This document shows, one piece after another, positions 14,879 to 23,942 of a DNA stretch of 40,464 bases. This stretch comes from an uncultured Blautia sp. (GTDB lineage: Bacteria; Bacillota; Clostridia; Lachnospirales; Lachnospiraceae): positions 1 through 40,464 of the forward strand of contig UQAX01000024.1 in assembly GCA_900539145.1 (NCBI GenBank), written 5' to 3'. The position numbers were made by a program, and so were the translations under genes. The notes under the pieces are model-generated. The model worked only from the letters and a program-made list of their open reading frames with translations. It was not told the origin of the DNA and did not search any database. The stretch's first letter is position 1. Each line of letters opens with the position of its first letter.

Positions 14879-15976
14879 ATGGAAACCACAACTATTGGTT
14901 TTATCGGTCTGGGGCTGATTGGCGGCTCCATTGCAAAAGCAATACGAAAATTTCATCCGGATTATCAGATTATCGCTTATAACCGCACAACAGATACATT
15001 AAAGGATGCGGTTTTTGACGGAATTGTAGACATTCCCTGCAATGAGCACGACCCACGCTTTGCCCTTTGCGACTATATCTTTTTATGCGCTACGGTAGAT
15101 TATAACATCGAATGTCTTCCGTGGCTGAAGCAGGTTATCCGTCCCAGTTGTATCCTCACGGATGTAGGCAGTGTAAAAGGAGAAATTCATCGAAAAATCA
15201 CAGAGCTTGACATGGCTTTCAATTTTATCGGGGGACATCCCATGGCAGGCAGTGAAAATATGGGGTATGAACACTCCACAGACCATTTAATTGAAAATGC
15301 TTATTATATTCTTACCCCCTCTGAGGAGGTCAGTCTTGATAAAATAGGAAAGTATACAGAACTGGTAACTTCCATTGGCGCTTTGCCTATGATTTTGACT
15401 TGGGACGAACATGATTTTATTACTGCGGCAATCAGTCATCTGCCCCATATTGTGGCAGCGTCTCTCGTAAATGTGGTAAAGAAACTGGACTCTCCTCTGG
15501 AGCACATGAAAACCATTGCAGCAGGCGGCTTTAAGGATATTACCCGTATTGCATCTTCTTCTCCATATATGTGGCAGCAGATTTGTCTGGAAAATCCGGA
15601 ACATATCTCGAAAGTTTTAGATGAATACATACGCTTAATTGTACAGGCAAAATATTTAGTAGATCAAAAAGACGCTGACGGGCTTTATGATATGTTTTCC
15701 CAGTCCAAAGAATATCGAAATTCCTTTAGCGATGCCCCCAGCGGACCAATCAAAAAGGATTTTGCACTCTATTGCGATATTATTGATGAAACAGGTTCTA
15801 TCGCTACCATTGCAACTATTCTTTCTATGAATAATATCAGCATCAAAAACATCGGTATTCTTCATAACAGAGAATTTGAAGACGGTGTATTAAAAATCGA
15901 ATTTTATGACGAAGACGCTTTAAAACAGGCTGCGGAACAGCTTACAAAGCGCAACTATAAAATTTATGAGAGATAG
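14879..15976 (+). CDS. tyrA: Prephenate dehydrogenase with ACT domain
   Basis: A 365-residue enzyme converting prephenate to 4-hydroxyphenylpyruvate with NAD(P)+ in tyrosine synthesis. The Rossmann loop GLGLIGGS lies near residues 10-17. ILTDVGSVKG and FIGGHPMAGSE are the prephenate dehydrogenase signatures, followed by DEHDFITAAISHLPHIVAA. The C-terminal 70 residues are an ACT domain (DETGSIATIATILSMNNIS), which usually binds tyrosine for feedback control. It is 11 bases ahead of aroA, with which it forms an operon. The start ATG at 14879 has GGAG 11 bases upstream, slightly far. A nearer ATG is out of frame. Confidence 0.96.
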   Translation: METTTIGFIGLGLIGGSIAKAIRKFHPDYQIIAYNRTTDTLKDAVFDGIVDIPCNEHDPRFALCDYIFLCATVDYNIECLPWLKQVIRPSCILTDVGSVKGEIHRKITELDMAFNFIGGHPMAGSENMGYEHSTDHLIENAYYILTPSEEVSLDKIGKYTELVTSIGALPMILTWDEHDFITAAISHLPHIVAASLVNVVKKLDSPLEHMKTIAAGGFKDITRIASSSPYMWQQICLENPEHISKVLDEYIRLIVQAKYLVDQKDADGLYDMFSQSKEYRNSFSDAPSGPIKKDFALYCDIIDETGSIATIATILSMNNISIKNIGILHNREFEDGVLKIEFYDEDALKQAAEQLTKRNYKIYER

Positions 15977-15987
15977 GAGGTTCTTCT

Positions 15988-17268
15988 ATGGTTTTTAAAA
16001 AATCTGCTCCTCTTAGAGGAGAAATCACAGTTCCGGGAGACAAATCCATCTCTCACAGAGCTGTTATGTTCGGAGCGCTGGCAAAAGGAACAACTTCCAT
16101 TAGCAATTTTTTAAAAGGCGCTGATTGTCTGTCTACCATCTCCTGCTTTGAAAAAATGGGAATTGAAATTGAACAGCTTCCCTCTGAAATTTTAATTCAC
16201 GGAAAAGGACTTCATGGCTTAGAAGCTCCGAAAGCCGTGTTAGATGCAGGAAACAGCGGAACTACCACCCGCCTTTTATCCGGTATTTTAGCCGGACAAT
16301 CATTTTGTACCACTTTAACCGGAGATGCTTCCATTCAAAAACGCCCTATGACACGAATTATTACCCCTCTTTCTTTAATGGGAGGCGAAATTGAAAGTAT
16401 ATCCGGCAACGGCTGTGCGCCGCTGAAAATAACAGGACATCCTTTAAAACCTATCCATTATCTTTCACCGGTAAGCTCTGCACAGGTAAAATCCTGTGTT
16501 TTATTAGCCGGAATGTATGCAGATGGCATTACAAAGGTAACAGAACCTTATCTCTCCCGCAACCATTCAGAACTGATGCTCCGCTCTTTTGGTGCCGACG
16601 TTATTTCTGAAGGAACAACTGCATCTATTGCAGGCAATCCCGTTTTAGAAGGACAAAAGGTCATTGTTCCCGGAGATATTTCTTCTGCGGCTTATTTTAT
16701 TGCCGCCGGACTTTTAATCCCCGGTTCTGAAATTTTAATCAAAGATGTAGGAATAAATCCTACACGAGATGGAATTCTAAAAGTATGCGAAGAAATGGGC
16801 GCAGATATTCAGCTTTTAAATAAGAGGGAATACGGAAAAGAGCCTGTGGCCGATATTCTGGTAAAACACAGCGAGTTAAAAGCAACAGTTATCGAAGGCG
16901 CACTTATTCCCACTCTCATTGACGAACTTCCGATGCTTGCTGTTATGGCAGCCTTTGCCCAAGGTACTACCGTCATCCGTGATGCGCAGGAATTAAAGGT
17001 AAAAGAGTCCAATCGTCTGGATATTATTGTGCAGCATTTATCTGCTATGGGAGCTGATATTATTCCTACGGAAGACGGCATGGAAATACATGGAGGCAAG
17101 CCTTTAAAAGGCGCTGTTTTAGACAGCTATATGGATCACAGAATTGCCATGTCCTTTGCCGTTGCCGGTATGGCTGCTGACGGAGAAACAGAAATTTTAA
17201 ATGCTTCCTGCGTAGATATCTCCTATCCTGAATTTTATCGGGATATGGCTGCAATTTCTGCTTCATAA
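15988..17268 (+). CDS. aroA: 3-phosphoshikimate 1-carboxyvinyltransferase (EPSP synthase)
   Basis: A 426-residue enzyme of the shikimate pathway joining PEP to shikimate-3-phosphate; the length is typical. Signatures are GDKSISHRAVMFGALAKG near the start, GNSGTTTRLLSGILAGQ, then SSAQVKSCVLLAG and YLSRNHSELMLRSFG. The second-half motif IDELPMLAVMAAFAQG is followed by KESNRLD and the C-terminal MDHRIAMSFAVAG. AGGAGG precedes the ATG by 8 bases, and the gene follows tyrA by 11 bases. Together they form part of an aromatic amino acid operon. No obvious terminator follows within 50 bases. Confidence 0.98.
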   Translation: MVFKKSAPLRGEITVPGDKSISHRAVMFGALAKGTTSISNFLKGADCLSTISCFEKMGIEIEQLPSEILIHGKGLHGLEAPKAVLDAGNSGTTTRLLSGILAGQSFCTTLTGDASIQKRPMTRIITPLSLMGGEIESISGNGCAPLKITGHPLKPIHYLSPVSSAQVKSCVLLAGMYADGITKVTEPYLSRNHSELMLRSFGADVISEGTTASIAGNPVLEGQKVIVPGDISSAAYFIAAGLLIPGSEILIKDVGINPTRDGILKVCEEMGADIQLLNKREYGKEPVADILVKHSELKATVIEGALIPTLIDELPMLAVMAAFAQGTTVIRDAQELKVKESNRLDIIVQHLSAMGADIIPTEDGMEIHGGKPLKGAVLDSYMDHRIAMSFAVAGMAADGETEILNASCVDISYPEFYRDMAAISAS

Positions 17269-17315
17269 GGTCGTTAAATTTTAAACAAATTTTAGAATTT
17301 CTATATATTTTTTTA

Positions 17316-17450
17316 TTGATTTATTGTAGTAAATATGTATAATATAGAAGAGAAGCAGGGTTTTCCCCTTCTTTAAAAAAGGATATCGCAAACCTGTCTT
17401 GGCAGGTGAGATTATCGTAATTAATATAAGAGAAAAGAGGTACATGTAAG
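17316..17450 (+). promoter_or_regulatory. pckA promoter and 5' leader
   Basis: TTGATT (17316-17321), 16 bp, TATAAT (17338-17343). The roughly 100-base leader that follows contains short hairpin-forming stretches (GGGTTTTCCCC and CCTGTCTTGGCAGG) before the ribosome site AAAGAGGT. I recognise no known riboswitch in it. Confidence 0.65.
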
Positions 17451-19055
17451 ATGGCAGAATTGAATTTAAGCAAATACGGCATCACTGGAACAACTGAGAT
17501 TGTTCACAACCCTTCTTATGAATTATTATTCGCTGAAGAAACAAAACCGGAACTGGAAGGCTTTGAAAAAGGTCAGGAAAGTGAACTGGGTGCAGTTAAC
17601 GTAATGACAGGTGTATACACAGGACGTTCTCCTAAAGACAAATTCATCGTTATGGATGAAAACTCTAAAGACACTGTATGGTGGACTTCTGATGAATACA
17701 AAAACGACAACCATCCGGCTACACAGGAAGCTTGGGATACTGTAAAAGATATTGCTTTAAAAGAGCTGTCTAACAAAAAACTGTATGTTGTAGATGCTTT
17801 CTGCGGTGCAAACAAAGATACACGTATGGCCATCCGTTTTATCGTAGAAGTAGCTTGGCAGGCACATTTTGTTACAAACATGTTCATTCAGCCTACTGAA
17901 GAAGAGCTGAAAGACTTCGAACCAGACTTTATCGTATACAATGCTTCTAAAGCAAAAGTTAAAAACTACAAAGAATTAGGATTAAACTCTGAAACAGCTG
18001 TTATGTTCAACATCACAAGCCGTGAGCAGGTTATCGTAAATACATGGTACGGCGGAGAAATGAAAAAAGGTATGTTCTCTATGATGAACTACTACCTTCC
18101 ATTAAAAGGTATCGCTTCCATGCACTGCTCTGCAAACACAGACTTAAATGGTGAAAACACAGCAATTTTCTTCGGTCTTTCCGGAACAGGAAAAACTACA
18201 CTTTCCACAGATCCAAAACGTCTCTTAATCGGTGATGATGAACACGGCTGGGATGACAACGGTGTATTTAACTTTGAAGGCGGATGCTACGCAAAAGTTA
18301 TCGACTTAGATAAAGATTCTGAACCAGATATCTACAATGCAATCAAACGTGACGCTCTTCTTGAGAACGTAACATTAGATGCAGAAGGAAAAATCGACTT
18401 TACAGATAAGAGTGTAACAGAAAATACTCGTGTATCTTATCCAATTAACCACATTGAAAATATTGTTCGTCCTGTATCTTCTGCTCCAGCTGCAAAAGAA
18501 GTTATCTTCTTATCTGCAGATGCATTTGGTGTATTACCTCCAGTATCTATTCTGACACCAGAACAGACACAGTACTACTTCCTTTCTGGATTTACAGCAA
18601 AATTAGCTGGTACAGAACGTGGAATTACAGAACCTACACCAACATTCTCCGCTTGCTTTGGACAGGCATTCTTAGAGCTGCATCCAACAAAATACGCTGA
18701 AGAGCTTGTTAAGAAAATGCAGCAGAGCGGAGCAAAAGCTTACCTTGTTAACACAGGTTGGAATGGTACAGGAAAACGTATCTCCATCAAAGATACTCGT
18801 GGTATCATCGATGCAATCTTAAACGGAGATATCTTAAACGCTCCTACAAAGAAAATTCCATACTTCAACTTCGAAGTACCTACAGAACTTCCAGGTGTTG
18901 ATACAAACATTCTTGATCCTCGTGATACTTATGCAGATGCTTCCGAATGGGAAACAAAAGCAAAAGATTTAGCTCAGAGATTTGTTAAGAACTTTGCTAA
19001 ATACGAAGGAAATGAAGCTGGTAAAGCTTTAGTTTCTGCTGGTCCTCAGGAATAA
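17451..19055 (+). CDS. pckA: Phosphoenolpyruvate carboxykinase (ATP)
   Basis: A 534-residue ATP-type enzyme interconverting oxaloacetate plus ATP and PEP plus CO2; in fermenting gut bacteria it usually runs toward oxaloacetate. Signatures are TGRSPKDKFIV, YGGEMKKGMFSMMNYYLP, then HCSANT and the kinase loop GLSGTGKTTLS (from residue 242), followed by IGDDEHGWDDNGVFNFEGG with metal-binding Asp. The C-terminal NTGWNGTG and RGIIDAIL are also present. Codon use (TAC, AAC, GAA, CGT) is more optimised than in neighbouring genes, suggesting high expression. It is monocistronic, with its own promoter and a strong terminator. Confidence 0.98.
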   Translation: MAELNLSKYGITGTTEIVHNPSYELLFAEETKPELEGFEKGQESELGAVNVMTGVYTGRSPKDKFIVMDENSKDTVWWTSDEYKNDNHPATQEAWDTVKDIALKELSNKKLYVVDAFCGANKDTRMAIRFIVEVAWQAHFVTNMFIQPTEEELKDFEPDFIVYNASKAKVKNYKELGLNSETAVMFNITSREQVIVNTWYGGEMKKGMFSMMNYYLPLKGIASMHCSANTDLNGENTAIFFGLSGTGKTTLSTDPKRLLIGDDEHGWDDNGVFNFEGGCYAKVIDLDKDSEPDIYNAIKRDALLENVTLDAEGKIDFTDKSVTENTRVSYPINHIENIVRPVSSAPAAKEVIFLSADAFGVLPPVSILTPEQTQYYFLSGFTAKLAGTERGITEPTPTFSACFGQAFLELHPTKYAEELVKKMQQSGAKAYLVNTGWNGTGKRISIKDTRGIIDAILNGDILNAPTKKIPYFNFEVPTELPGVDTNILDPRDTYADASEWETKAKDLAQRFVKNFAKYEGNEAGKALVSAGPQE

Positions 19056-19067
19056 TTGAAGACAGTA

Positions 19068-19110
19068 AAAGAGGTAGCGGCTGAAATTCAGCCAACTACC
19101 TCTTTTTTTA
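19068..19110 (+). terminator. Terminator of pckA, overlapping the convergent gene
   Basis: AGAGGTAG (19070-19077) pairs with CTACCTCT (19096-19103), with an inner GGCTGAAATTCAGCC stem, followed by a run of T. The hairpin contains the stop and last codons (KKEVVG) of the convergent acyltransferase gene. Confidence 0.9.
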
Positions 19111-19879
19111 ATATTCCAAACCCATTTCCTAAATGCTTTCCTTCCAACAAATAATTTCTGGCAGCTTTTTGTAATCCTGTACTTTGAGGATATTTTGTAT
19201 AATCCTCCTGCTCTGTTCCAAAAATACGCTGTTCTGCCTGTCTGACATCGTAATCAACTTCTTTAATTTCAAAGAATTCCTGAAATTTCACAATATTAGA
19301 TGACTTAGAAAGAACTTCCTTCAGCCCCGGATATAACAGCCAGGAATGACAAAAATAAATATAATCTCCTTTAAAAAATTGTTCTGCTTTTTGAAAGGAG
19401 TTCCTGCATTTTTCTATATCCAACTTCTCTCCCGCAGGAATATGAATACTGATAGCCGGTATCTTCTTTCCTTCACAGTAATATGTAGTTTTTTCAAATT
19501 GTAATCTTCCCAATCGAAAAAGTCTTCCATCTAAATGTATAGAAAGCCACTGAGGCTTGTTCAATCCGTATTCCTTAAATTTTTCCTTACAATCCTCTGA
19601 CCAAATTGTCAAATCATAAAAAGTATCATAATAGATTTCATCAGAAATACCCATTTTGCAAAATTCCGGATATTTTTCACAGGCCATTCTGCTGTATAAG
19701 TATAACAATTTTATTCGATAATTTTTTTCCTGTACAATTCTTTCAAAAAAAGTTTCCCGTGTATAAAGAAAAGTTTCTTTGAAATTTTCATATTCCTGTT
19801 CTGATAGAGGAAGAGCTAAAAGTTCTTTTTTTGCTTCTGAATTCAAGGATATCTTCTCTAAAAATTCCGCCAGTTCCAT
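19088..19879 (-). CDS. Acyltransferase-domain protein (NAT_N/GNAT_C type)
   Basis: A 263-residue soluble protein of the family annotated as acyltransferase domain-containing, with a helical N-terminal half (about 1-120) and a C-terminal GNAT-like half. Visible are YDLTIWSEDCKEKFKEYGL, LDGRLFRLGRLQFEK and ISIHIPAGEKLDIEKCRNSF, then YFCHSWLLYPGL, a conserved stretch. The substrate is unknown. It is the last gene of the pheS operon, starting 6 bases after queA with a weak ribosome site, so it is probably coupled to queA. Its final codons lie inside the pckA terminator. Confidence 0.8.
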   Translation of the reverse strand: MELAEFLEKISLNSEAKKELLALPLSEQEYENFKETFLYTRETFFERIVQEKNYRIKLLYLYSRMACEKYPEFCKMGISDEIYYDTFYDLTIWSEDCKEKFKEYGLNKPQWLSIHLDGRLFRLGRLQFEKTTYYCEGKKIPAISIHIPAGEKLDIEKCRNSFQKAEQFFKGDYIYFCHSWLLYPGLKEVLSKSSNIVKFQEFFEIKEVDYDVRQAEQRIFGTEQEDYTKYPQSTGLQKAARNYLLEGKHLGNGFGILKKEVVG

Positions 19880-19885
19880 AAGCAG

Positions 19886-20911
19886 TTACTCAATAAACAT
19901 GGCATCGCCAAAACTGAAAAAGCGATAACGCTCTTTTACTGCTTCTTCATAGGCATGCATAATCTTTTCTTTTCCTGCCAGCGCAGAAACCAGCATCAAA
20001 AGTGTAGACTCCGGCAAGTGAAAATTAGTAATTAAAGCATCAATCATCTTGAATTGGTAACCGGGATAGATAAAAATATCCGTCCAGCCGCTTTTAGCCT
20101 GTAAAATTCCATTTTCATCCGTAGCAGACTCAAGTGTTCTGCAGCTGGTAGTTCCTACGGAAATCACTCTTCCACCCTTTGCCTTTGTTTCATTGATAAT
20201 TTTTGCCTGTTCTTCTTCTACTACATAAAATTCAGAATGCATATGATGATTTTCTACATCATCTACCTTCACAGGACGAAAAGTACCAAGTCCCACATGA
20301 AGAGTTACATGAGCAATTTTCACACCTTTTTTTTCTATTTTTTCTAATAATTCCTTTGTAAAATGAAGTCCCGCTGTAGGCGCTGCTGCACTTCCTTCAT
20401 TTTTTGCATATACCGTCTGATAACGTTCCTTATCCTGCAGTTTATGAGTAATATAAGGAGGCAGAGGCATTTCTCCCAGTTTGTCCAATATTTCTTCAAA
20501 AATCCCTTCATACTGAAACTGTATCAGACGATTTCCTTCTTCTACAATATCCAGTACTTCTCCAATTAAAAGTCCGTCACCAAAGCTGATTTTTGTTCCC
20601 GGTTTTGCCTTTTTCCCCGGTTTCACTAAGGTTTCCCATACATTATTCTCTCTTCGTTTTAATAAAAGGATTTCAATCCCTGCATCTGTTCCGATTTTAC
20701 TTCCATATAAACGGGCCGGTATAACTCTTGTATCATTGATAACAAGACAATCCTCCGGATTTAAATAATCAATAATATGTTTAAAATCCGTATGGCAGAT
20801 TTCACCGGTTTCTTTGTCCAAATGCATCAGTCTGGAAGATGATCGATCTAATAATGGGTCCTGAGCAATCAGTTCTTCTGGTAAATCATAATAAAAGTCT
20901 GCTGTTCTCAT
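19886..20911 (-). CDS. queA: tRNA preQ1(34) S-adenosylmethionine ribosyltransferase-isomerase
   Basis: A 341-residue enzyme of queuosine synthesis that transfers the ribosyl part of SAM onto preQ1 at the wobble base of GUN tRNAs. Signatures are FYYDLPEELIAQDP, RSSSRLMHLDKETG and NDTRVIPARLYGSK. Further motifs are PLPPYITH, YAKNEGSAAAPTAGLHFT and HVTLHVGLGTFRPVK, with ITNFHLPESTLLMLVSALAG near the end. Length is standard. AGAGGAG precedes the ATG by 6 bases. It lies 15 bases after the phosphatase gene in the pheS operon, which puts tRNA modification under Phe-tRNA control. Confidence 0.98.
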   Translation of the reverse strand: MRTADFYYDLPEELIAQDPLLDRSSSRLMHLDKETGEICHTDFKHIIDYLNPEDCLVINDTRVIPARLYGSKIGTDAGIEILLLKRRENNVWETLVKPGKKAKPGTKISFGDGLLIGEVLDIVEEGNRLIQFQYEGIFEEILDKLGEMPLPPYITHKLQDKERYQTVYAKNEGSAAAPTAGLHFTKELLEKIEKKGVKIAHVTLHVGLGTFRPVKVDDVENHHMHSEFYVVEEEQAKIINETKAKGGRVISVGTTSCRTLESATDENGILQAKSGWTDIFIYPGYQFKMIDALITNFHLPESTLLMLVSALAGKEKIMHAYEEAVKERYRFFSFGDAMFIE

Positions 20912-20926
20912 GGTTTCTCCTCTCTA

Positions 20927-21535
20927 CTATCTGACATAATATACCACATCTTCTTCAAGAAGTACTGCCTTGTTTTCTTTGATTTCTACAATATTCACAC
21001 TGCAGTTAGGTGGAACTTTTCCATGCCAGAAATTTGCAATATCTGCGTCTTCATATACATTCTGTAAAAGAGCACGCACTGCACACCCATGAGAAGCAAT
21101 CAGTATATTTTTGTCCTGCAATTCTTCTCTGGAAGTAATATCTTCCCAGAAATCTCTGGTTCTGGCACAAATCTGAGTAAGTTCCTCTCCTCCCCTAGGA
21201 GCTTTATAATCTTTTGTATTATGGAAAAAATTATAAAGCATTTCCTGAGGAAGCAGGGAGGAATTTTCTCCCTCCCATTCGCCGAAACAGATTTCCTGTA
21301 TTCTTTTATCCTCATAAATAGGAACTTCTCTGTTATAAAGAGCCAATTTTGCCGTATCTTTTGCTCTTTTTAAGGGGCTGGTAAAACAACAGTAAAAAGG
21401 AATTTCTTTCAGTGCCTCTCCTGTTTTTTCTGCCAGCGCAATACCATTTTCATTTAACTCAGTGTCAGAAGCACCCTGCAGCCTTTTTTGCACATTCCAC
21501 TGGGTTTCTCCATGTCTAAGAATATATAACTTCAT
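20927..21535 (-). CDS. Histidine phosphatase family protein (phosphoglycerate mutase-like)
   Basis: A 202-residue phosphatase or mutase of the RHG family. The phospho-accepting motif LRHGETQWN is at residues 6-14, with FTSPLKRAKDTAKL near 51-64, CFGEWEG with the proton-donor Glu near 84-90, and the second catalytic His in ASHGCAVRALL. The substrate may be a phosphorylated metabolite; similar proteins are called alpha-ribazole phosphatase or GpmB-like without proof. It starts 2 bases after the pheT stop, with no clear ribosome site, so translation is probably coupled to pheT. Confidence 0.9.
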   Translation of the reverse strand: MKLYILRHGETQWNVQKRLQGASDTELNENGIALAEKTGEALKEIPFYCCFTSPLKRAKDTAKLALYNREVPIYEDKRIQEICFGEWEGENSSLLPQEMLYNFFHNTKDYKAPRGGEELTQICARTRDFWEDITSREELQDKNILIASHGCAVRALLQNVYEDADIANFWHGKVPPNCSVNIVEIKENKAVLLEEDVVYYVR

Positions 21536-21537
21536 AA

Positions 21538-23928
21538 TTACTTACGCAGCTCGATACCAAGTCTTTCCAGACCATTGAGGATTTTTTTCATGGCTGCATT
21601 TACATCTGCATCCTCTAAAGTTCTGTCTTTTGCACGGAAGGTAACAGAGTATGCCATAGATTTATAGCCTTCCTTAATCTGACTTCCTTCATAAATATCG
21701 AACAACTGGTAATTTTCCAGAATTTTTCCACCTCTTTGTGCAATCACTGCTTCGATTTCTCCTGCTAATACTTCTTTCGGAACTACCATACTGATGTCAC
21801 GGCTTACAGCAGGGAATTTTGCAATACCTTCGTACTTTCTGTCAAAAGTTGCGAAGTCTAAAATTGCAGGAATATCCAGAACAGCTACATAAGCTTTTTC
21901 TCCGATACCATAAGAAGCTGCAACAGTTGGGTGAACTTCTCCCATATATCCAATAACAGTTTTGTCATAAATAATTTCTGCCTGACGTCCCGGATGAAGG
22001 AATGGTTTGCCTGCATTTGGATTATATTCTTCCTTTTTATGCATGCCGATTTTGTCTAAGAATTCCTCTACAACACCTTTCATGGAGAAGAAATCTCCTG
22101 CGCCATACATTCCTAATGTGAACATCATTCTTTCTTCCGGAAGCTCTGTTAAAGGTAATTCTTTTGGAAGATAGATATTTCCTAATTCGTATAAACGAAC
22201 ATCTTTATTTCTTCTCTTATAGTTTGTTCCCAGAGATGTGAGCATACCATTTAAAGAAACAGTTCTCATAATACTGAAATCTTCTCCTAAAGGATTAGAA
22301 ATCACAATGGCTTTTCTTAACTCATCATTTTCAGGAATTAATAATTTATCAAACACTTTCGGACTTTCAAAAGAATAGCAGTATCCCTGAGAAAATCCGT
22401 TAAACTCTGCCATATCTCTTGCAACCTGTTCAATACGCAGTTTAAATGGAAGCTTTCCTGTAGTTGCCTCACCTTTTGGCAATGTTGTTGGAATGTTATC
22501 ATAGCCATAAAAACGAGCTACTTCTTCTGCTAAATCTGCAATACGGAAAATATCATGTCTGAAAGTAGGCGCTACAATTTCTCCTGTACTTTCATCATAT
22601 TCTAATTCAACTCTGCTTAAATATTCTAACATTTCTTCTTTAGAAAGCTCTGTTCCCAGAAGGCTGTTAATCTTATCTGCATCAAAAGCAACACGTACCG
22701 GCTCTTTTACTTTTGAATATACATCTGCCATACCGCCTACAACTTCACCGCAGCCAAATTCTTCGATTAGCTGACAAGCTCTGTCAATAGCTGCCTGTGC
22801 ATTATTCGGGTCTAATCCTTTTTCAAATTTACCGGAAGCATCTGTACGAAGTCCCACTTTTTTGCTGGACAGACGGATATTCACACCGTCAAAGCATGCT
22901 GCTTCTAACAGAACCGTTGTTGCATTTTCTGTAATCATGGAGTTTTCTCCACCCATAATTCCGGCAATTCCAACAGGCTTCTTTCCATCGCAAATCATCA
23001 GTACAGAGTCATCTAATACGCGTTCCTGTCCGTCCAAGGTAACGAATTTTTCATCTTTTTTCGCACGGCGGACAATAATTTCCTGTCCTTCAATAGTATC
23101 CATATCATAAGCATGCATTGGCTGTCCAAATTCTTCCATAACATAATTGGTAATGTCTACCAGATTGTTGATCGGACGAATACCGTTAGCTGCCAGGCAA
23201 CGCTGCATCCATTTTGGTGAAGGTCCAATTTTTACATTTTTTACCATTCTCGCACAGTAACGAGGACAAAGATCTTTGTCTTCTACAGTTACTTTTACAT
23301 AATCGTTTACATCTTCAGAATTTCCTTTCACTTCTACAACCGGTGGGTAAAATGGCTTCTGGAAAGTAGCTGCTGCTTCTCTTGCAATACCGATAACACT
23401 GTAACAATCTACACGGTTAGAAGTGATTTCGTACTCAAACACTACATCATTGAAGCCTAAAGCCTCAATAGCGCTTGCTCCCACTTCTGCGTCTTCCGGG
23501 AAAATATAAATACCGTCTTCCGCTGCCTCAGGATAGAATTCTGTTGTAGAGCCCAGTTCTTCAATAGAGCACATCATACCGCAGGACTCTACGCCACGCA
23601 GTTTTCCTGTTTTAATTTTTGTTCCGCCAGCAACACTTCCGCCGTCTAATACAACCGGAATTTTATCCCCTTCATGTACATTGGATGCACCTGTTACAAT
23701 CTGAACCGTTTCTGTTCCGATATTTACCTGACAAACAATCAATTTATCCGCATCCGGATGTCTTTCAATTTTTTCAATCTGTCCGATAACAATCTTTTCA
23801 AGGTCTGCATCCAACTTCTCAAAACCCTCTACCTTTGTTCCTGATAAGGTCATTGCATCTGTATATTCCTGTGCAGTAACATCTAAATCCGGCACATATT
23901 TTTTAATCCATGATAATGATGTATTCAT
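21538..23928 (-). CDS. pheT: Phenylalanyl-tRNA synthetase beta subunit
   Basis: The 796-residue beta chain of the alpha2beta2 enzyme. Residues about 40-150 are the tRNA-binding OB domain (VIGQIEKIERHPDADKL, then CQVNIG). The B3/B4 editing domain follows (about 210-380, RPINNLVDITNYVMEEFGQP). Next come B5 (about 400-475), the core HDIFRIADLAEEVARFYGYD and a C-terminal ferredoxin-like anticodon-binding domain (FPAVSRDISMVV to NGLERLGIELRK). AGGAGGAGAG precedes the ATG. It begins 14 bases after pheS. All expected domains are present. Confidence 0.98.
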   Translation of the reverse strand: MNTSLSWIKKYVPDLDVTAQEYTDAMTLSGTKVEGFEKLDADLEKIVIGQIEKIERHPDADKLIVCQVNIGTETVQIVTGASNVHEGDKIPVVLDGGSVAGGTKIKTGKLRGVESCGMMCSIEELGSTTEFYPEAAEDGIYIFPEDAEVGASAIEALGFNDVVFEYEITSNRVDCYSVIGIAREAAATFQKPFYPPVVEVKGNSEDVNDYVKVTVEDKDLCPRYCARMVKNVKIGPSPKWMQRCLAANGIRPINNLVDITNYVMEEFGQPMHAYDMDTIEGQEIIVRRAKKDEKFVTLDGQERVLDDSVLMICDGKKPVGIAGIMGGENSMITENATTVLLEAACFDGVNIRLSSKKVGLRTDASGKFEKGLDPNNAQAAIDRACQLIEEFGCGEVVGGMADVYSKVKEPVRVAFDADKINSLLGTELSKEEMLEYLSRVELEYDESTGEIVAPTFRHDIFRIADLAEEVARFYGYDNIPTTLPKGEATTGKLPFKLRIEQVARDMAEFNGFSQGYCYSFESPKVFDKLLIPENDELRKAIVISNPLGEDFSIMRTVSLNGMLTSLGTNYKRRNKDVRLYELGNIYLPKELPLTELPEERMMFTLGMYGAGDFFSMKGVVEEFLDKIGMHKKEEYNPNAGKPFLHPGRQAEIIYDKTVIGYMGEVHPTVAASYGIGEKAYVAVLDIPAILDFATFDRKYEGIAKFPAVSRDISMVVPKEVLAGEIEAVIAQRGGKILENYQLFDIYEGSQIKEGYKSMAYSVTFRAKDRTLEDADVNAAMKKILNGLERLGIELRK

Positions 23929-23942
23929 TTTTTTCTCTCCTC

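Noticed and set aside
17344..17450. Riboswitch in the pckA leader
   Set aside because: The short hairpins match no riboswitch consensus that I know, and no terminator or ribosome-site sequestration is apparent.
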